Of a DNA stretch of 10,402 nt, positions 1-6,017 are shown piece after piece (within the stretch, counting starts at the first letter, position 1; each line of letters opens with the position of its first letter). This DNA is from DATEZO01 sp035255485 (lineage in GTDB: Bacteria > Pseudomonadota > Gammaproteobacteria > Burkholderiales > Burkholderiaceae_D). The translations under genes and the position numbers were made by a program. The stretch is taken from contig DATEZO010000296.1 of NCBI GenBank assembly GCA_035255485.1, forward strand, positions 1 through 10,402. The letters run 5' to 3'. The notes under the pieces are model-generated. The model was not told the origin of the DNA. It saw only the letters and a program-made list of their open reading frames with translations, and did no database searches.

Positions 1-961
1 CGGCGAACAGGTGGACGCGGATGCGCGCGCCGTACATTGCATAATCACGGTGGGCGACGCTGTTGACCAGCGCTTCGTACACCGCGCCGAGGTCGAACTG
101 CGGAATGTCGATGCGGCCGGGACGTTTGACCGCTTCCACCCGCATGTTGCGTTTGACGAACTGGAATGCCTGCTGGATCTGCTGGTCGACCGGGCCGCCG
201 CAGTCTTGCGCATCGACCTGGTATTCGGCATTGCGTTCGGTGCCGGCGTAGGCCACGCACTGGACTACTGCCGATGACAGGAAGTCCGCCGGTCTGCGCG
301 TGAGCAGCAGCACGCCGGTGACGGTGAGCCGGGTGTCGCGGTTTTCATCGTCGGCGATCAGATACAGTTTTTTGAGCTGCATTGCCTCCGGCAAGTCACC
401 GCGCAGAAAGCGCGCCTTCAGTTCGGGATCGATCGCTTCGATGCCGGCGTGCGGTACCAGCTGTTCGTCGAAACGGATCAGTCGCGCCATGCTGCGCTGC
501 TGGAACAGGCGGGCCAGCAGCTCGGGCGACATTTCGCGCTTGCTGGAGCCGACCCGGTGGAAATAGCCGTGCGGACTGCGGTGGACGAACAGGCTTTTGG
601 CGACGCGGACCCAGACCACGGCCTTGGGATTGCCTTGATGATCGGGAATTTCCACCAGCCGGGTTTCCATCGAAAGCGGTGGGGCAATGGCGACGGTGGC
701 CATATTGGTCAACCATTGATCGACCTTGTCCAGGCTTTCCCGGGGGATGCCTTCCACTTCGCGTGTCTTGTCGTTTACACCCAGGATCAGCATGCCGCCG
801 TTGCCGTTGGCGAAGGCGGCCAGTTCGTCGGCGACGCTGTCGCGTTGCGGTTCGGCGACCTTGTCACCTTTCATGACGATGGCCTTGAATTCATAGGCGG
901 AATCTTCGCCGAGACGAATCTGATAGATCAGCTCGCGCACGAGTTCGGTGGTGTTAATCAT
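1..961 (-). CDS. AlbA_2/Schlafen-domain ATP-binding protein, C-terminus cut by window edge
   Basis: The reading frame stays open for 320 codons from an ATG at 961-959 to the left edge, so the C-terminus is missing. Residues about 18-145 match an AlbA_2 (Schlafen-type) nucleic-acid-binding domain: EDSAYEFK (19-26), the glycine-rich FANGNGGMLILGV (50-62) and HRVGSSKREMSPELL (135-149). Residues 295-307, YEALVNSVAHRDY, are the N-box-like start of the GHKL-type ATPase domain (HATPase_c_4) found in COG2865 RecG-like ATP-binding proteins. These proteins are usually 400-600 residues long, so roughly one third or more lies outside the window. The start is supported by an AAAGGA Shine-Dalgarno (plus-strand 966-971) and by the ATGATTAA overlap with the stop of the preceding helicase gene, which implies translational coupling. 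The domain call is seen in the sequence. A role as partner of the helicase in DNA surveillance or regulation is inference; some family members are annotated as transcriptional regulators. Confidence 0.88.
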   Translation of the reverse strand, partial: MINTTELVRELIYQIRLGEDSAYEFKAIVMKGDKVAEPQRDSVADELAAFANGNGGMLILGVNDKTREVEGIPRESLDKVDQWLTNMATVAIAPPLSMETRLVEIPDHQGNPKAVVWVRVAKSLFVHRSPHGYFHRVGSSKREMSPELLARLFQQRSMARLIRFDEQLVPHAGIEAIDPELKARFLRGDLPEAMQLKKLYLIADDENRDTRLTVTGVLLLTRRPADFLSSAVVQCVAYAGTERNAEYQVDAQDCGGPVDQQIQQAFQFVKRNMRVEAVKRPGRIDIPQFDLGAVYEALVNSVAHRDYAMYGARIRVHLFA

Positions 962-3788
962 GCGTTCCTTTCAGGTGCCAGCGCAGGGCGAACAGGCGTT
1001 CGTGTTGGGGCGTGAGGTGCAGTGCGTCTTCGATGTCGGTCAGCAGGCGGTCTTCTTCGGATTCGATCTTTTTCTTTTCTTCGTGATAGTTGAGCATGGC
1101 GTTGTCGCGCGCCCGTTCAAGCTGCTTCAGCACTTTTTTTGCCTCGATTTTGTCTTGCAGCGTGGGCAGCAGGCGGGCGGCTTTGCGGGCTTCCTTGATG
1201 TCCTGGTCCAGTTGCTTGATGCGGATATCGAGTGCGATGCGCCGGTCCTCGGCCCAGCGGTCGAGTTTCTCGGTTTCTTCTTCGTAGTAACGTTGGCTGT
1301 TTTTTTCGGCGGCTTGCAGGTGGCTGGTTCTTTGCGTCGCCAGTTGGACAGTCAATGCAGTGTCGTGTTGCAGCACGGCTTGCGGTGACATGATGCGCGC
1401 CGGCAGTAGCAGCAGGCGCTCGCAGGTTTTCGCATCCAGAATGTCGCCGCTGTCCGTTCTGGCAGTCAGCAGCAAATGGTTTTCGACCTGGCCGACGGTG
1501 CCGATGCTGAATTTTTCGACGGCGAGTTCGCCGGACTGGCCGATCAGATGCCGCAGGTCGGAATATTGGCCGTTGTGGCTGGCGGTGTAGTCGAACGCAA
1601 GTTCGGCAGTGCCGTGGTCTACCAATGCGGCTTTTGCTTCCTTGATCAGCGTCTTGCCGATGCCTTCATGCGGCTGAAAAAAACGCGCGTCGGTGTCTTC
1701 CGCACGTTTCCAGTTGACGTCATGCCAGTGGCCGTCATATTGAAAACGATGTTCGTCGAAGATGGCTTGCGGCAGCTGCATTTTGGCGAGCAACAGCAGA
1801 CGTTCCTGGTAGACGCTGAGTTCATGCGATGTCTTGTCGCGCGTAAGGTTGAGCCGTCGTACTACGTCTTCATCGAAGTTGTCCAGCAACGATAGGCGGG
1901 CTTGCTGGTTGCGCGCATCGAGCTGGCTTTTCAGGGTTTCCTGCAGGAGATTGAATTCGGCTTCGATCTGTTCGTCGTTCCGGCACTTCTGATAGATATC
2001 GAGAATACGGCGTTCGATATCGACACCGGATTCGATGGCGCCGAGAATTTCATCGGATGCGCCGAATACGCCTTCAAACAATTGAAACTTCTGGCTGAGG
2101 AGTTCGAACACGCGTTCGTCGGCGCGGTTGCCCTTGTTGATGAAGTTCACGACCACCACGTCATGCTTCTGGCCGTAGCGATGCACGCGCCCGATGCGCT
2201 GTTCGACGCGCTGCGGATTCCAAGGTAGATCGTAATTGATGAGCAGGGAACAGAATTGCAGATTGATACCTTCCGCGCCGGCTTCGGTGCAGATCATGAT
2301 GCTGGCATCGTCACGAAATTTATCGACCAGCGCGGCCTTCATGTCGGCGCTTTTTGATCCGGAGATGCGAGACGATCCCTGATGCCTTTGCAGCCACGCT
2401 TGATAGATATGGCGGGAGGTTTCATCGTTATTGCTGCCATTGAGCAGGACGACGCGATCCCGGTAGGCTGCCTGGCTTGTCAACAGGTCGGCCAGCCATG
2501 CCTGTGTACGGACTGATTCGGTAAATATGACGGCCTTGCGTGCGCTGCCCAGTCTTTGCGCGAAGTCGAAGGCTTTGTCGAGTACGCGCAACAGGGCATT
2601 GGCCTTGGCGTTTTCGGTAATGCTGCTGGCGAGGGTCTGAAAATTCTTGAGCTGGTCTATTTCCGCCTGCAGGGCGACGGGATCGAACAAGTCGCTTTCT
2701 TCCACGCCCTCTGCATCGGCAAGGTCATCGAGCGCATCGTAGTCCTTCAATGCATCGACCAGCGGCATTTTCTTTTCCAGCCGGTCGATCATGGTGGCCA
2801 GTGTGCCCTGGATGGCGTACGAGGATGATGCCAGTATCTTGCGGATAACCTGGGTCACCAAATGGCGCGCACCGGTTTTCATTGCCAGCGAGTCATCGCT
2901 TTGCAGGTAGGTGGATATATCTTCGTAGAGGGCGAGTTCCGATGCGGTGGGCGTGAAGTCCTCGGTCATCGAGTAACGCCGGGTGAACCGGATGCCGCCT
3001 TCTTCCTGTACCTGACGGCGCAGGGTGCGCTTGCAAATGGTCTTGAGGCGATCCCGCAGTTCCGTCAATTCGGCGTCGTCCAGCTTCGGGTGGCAATATT
3101 GCACCTTGAACGATTCCAGATCGCCAAACAGATACGGATCGATGATGGAGATAAGGCCATACAGCTCCAGCAGGTTGTTCTGCATCGGGGTTGCCGATAG
3201 CAGGATTTTGCTGGTGTTCTTGAGCGCGATGTCCAGTTTTTTTGCGATCTTCGCGCCGTCGTTCTTGTAGACATTCCGCAGCTTGTGCGCTTCATCGAGT
3301 ACCACCATGTCCCAGGGAACGCGCGCCAGATCGGCGTCGTTGCGGGAGGCGAATTCATAAGAGCAGATAACGATGGCCTGTTCGCCGAACGTTGCTTTCA
3401 CATCGAAAGGATTGTCGGCCCCGGATTTGCGGGCGGCATTGAAGTTTTTCGCTTCGAGGATGACGGAACGCAGAGAAAATTTCTCTTCCAGTTCCTGGCT
3501 CCACTGTTTGCGCAATGTCGCTGGCACGATCAGCATGAGTTTGCGTTTGCGCTCGGCCCACTTTTGCGCGAGCACCAGACTGGCTTCGATGGTCTTGCCC
3601 AACCCAACCTCGTCAGCGAGAAGAACGCCGTGCGATAGCGGAGAGCCCAATGCGAACAGCGCAGCATCTACCTGGTGCGGGTTCATGTCTACTTTGGCGC
3701 TGGCGATGGCTTGCGTCAGGCCTTGCCCGGAAGCGCCATCCAGAGACAACCAATGTGCCAGATAAGCGCCTTGATAAGGCGTGTACAT
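954..3788 (-). CDS. SNF2-family DEAH-box helicase/translocase with coiled-coil C-terminus
   Basis: The 944-residue protein has the SNF2 superfamily 2 motifs in order: motif I ADEVGLGKTIEA (58-69), motif Ia around LIVPATL (86-92), motif II DEAH (165-168), motif III LLSATP (196-201), motif V TEAGAEGINLQ (501-511) and motif VI QRIGRVHRYGQ (530-540). The ATPase core is therefore complete. Between the two RecA-like lobes is an acidic stretch (about 349-370). After the core come about 370 residues I cannot assign, ending in a charged, probably coiled-coil region (about 825-915). Such proteins translocate on double-stranded DNA using ATP. This architecture resembles bacterial RapA-like and defence-island SNF2 proteins, but no nuclease motif is visible. 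The ATG at 3788-3786 shares its A with the TGA of the upstream gene, with GGAG nine bases before it. The stop TAA (956-954) lies inside the next gene's start. It is the second gene of the operon. The helicase class is firm; the biological process is inferred. Confidence 0.95.
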   Translation of the reverse strand: MYTPYQGAYLAHWLSLDGASGQGLTQAIASAKVDMNPHQVDAALFALGSPLSHGVLLADEVGLGKTIEASLVLAQKWAERKRKLMLIVPATLRKQWSQELEEKFSLRSVILEAKNFNAARKSGADNPFDVKATFGEQAIVICSYEFASRNDADLARVPWDMVVLDEAHKLRNVYKNDGAKIAKKLDIALKNTSKILLSATPMQNNLLELYGLISIIDPYLFGDLESFKVQYCHPKLDDAELTELRDRLKTICKRTLRRQVQEEGGIRFTRRYSMTEDFTPTASELALYEDISTYLQSDDSLAMKTGARHLVTQVIRKILASSSYAIQGTLATMIDRLEKKMPLVDALKDYDALDDLADAEGVEESDLFDPVALQAEIDQLKNFQTLASSITENAKANALLRVLDKAFDFAQRLGSARKAVIFTESVRTQAWLADLLTSQAAYRDRVVLLNGSNNDETSRHIYQAWLQRHQGSSRISGSKSADMKAALVDKFRDDASIMICTEAGAEGINLQFCSLLINYDLPWNPQRVEQRIGRVHRYGQKHDVVVVNFINKGNRADERVFELLSQKFQLFEGVFGASDEILGAIESGVDIERRILDIYQKCRNDEQIEAEFNLLQETLKSQLDARNQQARLSLLDNFDEDVVRRLNLTRDKTSHELSVYQERLLLLAKMQLPQAIFDEHRFQYDGHWHDVNWKRAEDTDARFFQPHEGIGKTLIKEAKAALVDHGTAELAFDYTASHNGQYSDLRHLIGQSGELAVEKFSIGTVGQVENHLLLTARTDSGDILDAKTCERLLLLPARIMSPQAVLQHDTALTVQLATQRTSHLQAAEKNSQRYYEEETEKLDRWAEDRRIALDIRIKQLDQDIKEARKAARLLPTLQDKIEAKKVLKQLERARDNAMLNYHEEKKKIESEEDRLLTDIEDALHLTPQHERLFALRWHLKGTHD

Positions 3789-3973
3789 CAGCTGTCGCTC
3801 CGGGTGGGTTTTTGCAGGGGATCGAAGGATACGGGCTTGTCCAGCCGGTCCAGAAACTCACTGACCGCCTGGCGGATCACCCAAGAGAGCGACAACCCGT
3901 GCTGATCAGCCAGTGCTTGAAGCTGCTGGAGTTGCTCTGGAGATAATGAGACGGTTGTTCGAGCTGCTTTCAT
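3788..3973 (-). CDS. Ribbon-helix-helix (CopG-like) DNA-binding protein
   Basis: This 61-residue protein is almost entirely one ribbon-helix-helix fold: a short basic strand RTTVSL (5-10), helix A PEQLQQLQALADQHG (12-26) and helix B SLSWVIRQAVSEFLDRL (28-44), followed by a polar tail. Such proteins dimerise, insert the paired strands into the DNA major groove and often repress their own operon. I chose the ATG at 3973-3971 because GAGGT (plus-strand 3982-3986) lies eight bases upstream. The in-frame TTG at 3988 overlaps that ribosome-binding site and is unlikely to be the start. The stop TGA overlaps the helicase ATG by one base, so the two are translationally coupled. As first gene of the operon, with phased repeats just upstream, it is a good candidate autorepressor. 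An antitoxin-like role is a less likely alternative, as no toxin is seen. Confidence 0.85.
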   Translation of the reverse strand: MKAARTTVSLSPEQLQQLQALADQHGLSLSWVIRQAVSEFLDRLDKPVSFDPLQKPTRSDS

Positions 3974-3992
3974 ACCGATATACCTCAATGTG

Positions 3993-4032
3993 CATCACTT
4001 TTCATCATTTTACATCGCGTGGTAGCACGATG
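3993..4032. promoter_or_regulatory. Candidate operator: three CATC boxes at 10-base spacing plus inverted repeat
   Basis: On the plus strand CATC occurs at 3993-3996, 4003-4006 and 4013-4016, exactly ten bases apart, each followed by a mostly A/T-rich spacer. This puts the boxes on one face of the helix. The last box also forms the left arm of an inverted repeat, CATCGCG (4013-4019) with CACGATG (4026-4032), six of seven positions matching. On the minus strand the block begins 20 bases upstream of the ribbon-helix-helix start codon and includes TAAAAT, a possible -10 element, although I see no convincing -35. Short phased repeats are typical of ribbon-helix-helix operators. That this one is bound by the adjacent protein is inference. 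Confidence 0.4.
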
Positions 4033-4159
4033 CGAGATAGCATAGTACGGCGTCCATCCATATCTTGCGGTTACTGGACAATTTCATATTGCAGCCTGCC
4101 GGGCTACCTTACTGATCGTTGCATAAATTTGGTTAAGTTTTTGCGTTGTCTAATAATGC

Positions 4160-4501
4160 ATGGACAGATGCCGGTGTGCCAGGAATCGTTACGGGTTGCA
4201 TACAGTAGCGTTTCTGGAGCATCTGCTGCGCGTAGCTGGCGACATCGGCACGCGGTGGTCAATGAATTCATCTCTGCAGCCGGGGAAAGAAAGATTCCTC
4301 TGGAGGAGTTGCCGTCATACGCCCCCGGATTTGACTCCGGCTCAATGGGCGTGGAATGACCTCAAGCGGGTTGAGATGCGCAATCTCGTCTGTCTCGAGT
4401 TGGAGCAACTGCATGTGGAGCTTCACCTAGCCATCGATCGCTTGTGACAGAAACCGCATTTGCTGAAATCCTTCTTCGCCAATGCGGGATTGGATTTATG
4501 A
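4160..4501 (+). pseudogene. Decayed IS630-family transposase, C-terminal part
   Basis: Pieces of the C-terminal half of an IS630-type DDE transposase appear in two plus-strand frames. Frame 2 gives TVAFLEHLLRVAGD (from about 4199). Frame 1 then gives HRHAVVNEFI and LEELPSYAP (about 4243-4323). Frame 2 resumes with DLTPAQWAWNDLKRVEMRN and runs on. In intact relatives a stretch containing the second catalytic Asp (WDG-type motif) lies between the first two pieces; it is missing, so there is an internal deletion near 4240. A run of five C (4322-4326) causes the second shift: removing one C restores YAP-DLTPAQW. A premature TGA at 4445-4447 is followed in the same frame by QKPHLLKSFFANAGLDL and a stop at 4499-4501, the family's usual C-terminus. 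The N-terminal helix-turn-helix half is not present upstream. It cannot encode an active transposase. I could not identify terminal inverted repeats. Confidence 0.8.
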
Positions 4502-4529
4502 ATTTAACTATATGTACAGTAAAAACGCG

Positions 4530-4544
4530 GTATTTTAAAAATAC
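4530..4544. repeat. Perfect AT-rich palindrome
   Basis: GTATTTT and AAAATAC are exact inverted copies around a single A. The palindrome sits between the transposase relic and the metY terminator. It could be a secondary hairpin downstream of metY or leftover transposon-end DNA. No function can be assigned. Confidence 0.4.
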
Positions 4545-4560
4545 AAGCAGCAGTATATAA

Positions 4561-4597
4561 AAGCAATGGGGTGCACCACGGTGCGCCCCATTTGCTT
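4561..4597 (-). terminator. Intrinsic terminator of metY
   Basis: AAGCAATGGGGTGCAC (4561-4576) pairs with GTGCGCCCCATTTGCTT (4581-4597) across a CACG loop, with one internal mismatch or wobble and one bulged base. Read on the minus strand the stem ends in CTTTTATAT, a short U-rich tail, 38 bases after the metY stop. It is a long, GC-cored hairpin in the right place to end metY transcription and insulate the accessory operon downstream. Confidence 0.8.
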
Positions 4598-4635
4598 GTG
4601 CCGCTCGTATTTTTCGGCTGCTTCGAGGACGCCGC

Positions 4636-5922
4636 TTACGCTGCCGCCAGTGCCTGATCCAGGTCGGCGATCAAGTCGTCGATATGCTCGATGCCGATCG
4701 ATAGCCGCAGCATGTCTTCCGATACGCCGGCCTTGGCCAGTTCTTCCGGGTTGAGCTGGCGATGGGTGGTCGATGCCGGGTGGGTCGCCAGCGATTTGGC
4801 GTCGCCGATATTGACCAGCCGCAGAAACAGTTGCAGCGCATCCAGCACGCGGGCGCCGGCGGCACGCGGGTCGCCCTTGCCGTCGCTCTTGAGGCCGAAC
4901 GACAGGATCCCGGATGCCTTGCCACCCATGTATTTCTGCACCAGCGCATGTTGCGGATGATCCGGCAAGCCGGCGTAATTGACCCACGCCACTTTCGGAT
5001 GGTTCTTCAGATACTGCGCGATGGCCAGCGAATTTTCGCAGATGCGGTCCATGCGCAAGGCCAGCGTTTCAATTCCCTGCAGGATCAGGAAGGCATTCAT
5101 CGGCGAGATTGCCGCGCCCATGTTGCGCAACGGCACCACGCGCGCGCGGCCGATGTAGGCGGCCGGGCCGAGCGCCTCGGTGTACACCACGCCGTGATAT
5201 GACACATCCGGTTCGTTCAGGCGCTTGAAACGGTCTTTATGGTCGGCCCACGGAAATTTGCCGGAATCGACGATCGCGCCGCCGATGCTGTTGCCGTGGC
5301 CGCCGAGGTACTTGGTCAGCGCATGCACCACGATGTCGGCGCCATGCTCGAACGGGCGGCACAGGTAGGGGCTCGGCACGGTGTTGTCGACGATCAGCGG
5401 GATGCCGTGCGCGTGCGCAATGTCGGCCAGCTTAGCGAAGTCGGTGACGTTGCCGAGCGGATTGCCGATTGATTCACAGAAGATGGCCTTGGTGCGCGCA
5501 TCGATCAGCGCCGCGAAACTGTCCGGCTGGCGCGCATCGGCGAAACGCACTTCAATGCCGAGTTGCGGCAGCGTATGCGCGAACAGGTTGTAGGTGCCGC
5601 CGTACAGCTGGCTGGCCGAGATGAAATTATCGCCGGCTTCGCAGATCGTCTGGACGGCGTAGGTGACAGCCGCCATGCCGGAGGCGACCGCCAGCGCGGC
5701 AATCCCGCCTTCCAGCGCCGCCACGCGCTGTTCCAGCACGTCCTGGGTCGGATTCATGATGCGGGTGTAGATGTTGCCCGGCACCTTGAGATCGAACAGG
5801 TCGGCGCCGTGCTGCGCATTATCGAATGTGTAGGCAACGGTCTGGTAAATCGGTACCGCCGCGGATTTGGTGGTGGGGTCCGACGTATAGCCGGCACGAA
5901 CAGCAAGCGTTTCAAGTTTCAT
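4636..5922 (-). CDS. metY: O-acetylhomoserine aminocarboxypropyltransferase (sulfhydrylase)
   Basis: This 428-residue protein is a full-length member of the Cys/Met-metabolism PLP-dependent (gamma-family) enzymes and fits O-acetylhomoserine sulfhydrylase, which joins O-acetylhomoserine with sulfide (or methanethiol) to give homocysteine (or methionine) and acetate in the cytoplasm. Visible landmarks are the phosphate-binding SGM (81-83), SQLYGGTYNL (104-113), the cofactor-ring Asp in LIVDNT (176-181, D179), the Schiff-base lysine K204 in ALTKYLGGHG, and the C-terminal substrate-binding segment SLATHPASTTH (377-387). The length of about 430 and the long HGNSIGG region favour MetY over cystathionine gamma-synthase or MetZ (about 390-400). 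The start ATG has AAAGGA (plus-strand 5929-5934) about six bases upstream. It is followed by its own terminator and preceded by the sensor gene in the same direction, about 95 bases apart; co-transcription is possible but not shown. Confidence 0.95.
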   Translation of the reverse strand: MKLETLAVRAGYTSDPTTKSAAVPIYQTVAYTFDNAQHGADLFDLKVPGNIYTRIMNPTQDVLEQRVAALEGGIAALAVASGMAAVTYAVQTICEAGDNFISASQLYGGTYNLFAHTLPQLGIEVRFADARQPDSFAALIDARTKAIFCESIGNPLGNVTDFAKLADIAHAHGIPLIVDNTVPSPYLCRPFEHGADIVVHALTKYLGGHGNSIGGAIVDSGKFPWADHKDRFKRLNEPDVSYHGVVYTEALGPAAYIGRARVVPLRNMGAAISPMNAFLILQGIETLALRMDRICENSLAIAQYLKNHPKVAWVNYAGLPDHPQHALVQKYMGGKASGILSFGLKSDGKGDPRAAGARVLDALQLFLRLVNIGDAKSLATHPASTTHRQLNPEELAKAGVSEDMLRLSIGIEHIDDLIADLDQALAAA

Positions 5923-5973
5923 GGACAGTCCTTTCTGTACGGGAAGATGGAGAACGACCGTTATTGTGCCATG

Positions 5974-6004
5974 CGCAGGTCATCATGCATGCGATGACCG
6001 TGCG
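5974..6004. repeat. Stem-loop between the sensor gene and metY
   Basis: GGTCATC (5978-5984) and GATGACC (5993-5999) are perfect inverted copies around an eight-base loop. Flanking CGCA and TGCG extend the stem past one bulged base. It starts 14 bases after the stop of the upstream sensor gene on the minus strand and has no U-rich tail in either direction. It may be a weak terminator or mRNA-stabilising hairpin, or a regulator site in the metY leader. The sequence does not decide between these. Confidence 0.4.
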
Positions 6005-6017
6005 TAAATCCGCCGGT

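Noticed and set aside
1476..1895. Long plus-strand open frames opposite the helicase gene (also 948-1388, 1902-2228 and 3285-3638)
   Set aside because: They are antisense frames of a well-supported helicase gene, show no domain and have no ribosome-binding sites.
3974..3988. TTG start extending the ribbon-helix-helix protein by five residues
   Set aside because: The TTG overlaps the GAGGT ribosome-binding site that serves the ATG at 3973.
4505..4525. LexA/SOS-box-like sequence near TATGTACAGT
   Set aside because: The half-site spacing does not fit CTGT-N8-ACAG, and no promoter reads from it.
4636..4990. Overlapping minus-strand frames within the 3' part of metY
   Set aside because: They are alternative frames of an intact PLP enzyme gene with complete motifs.
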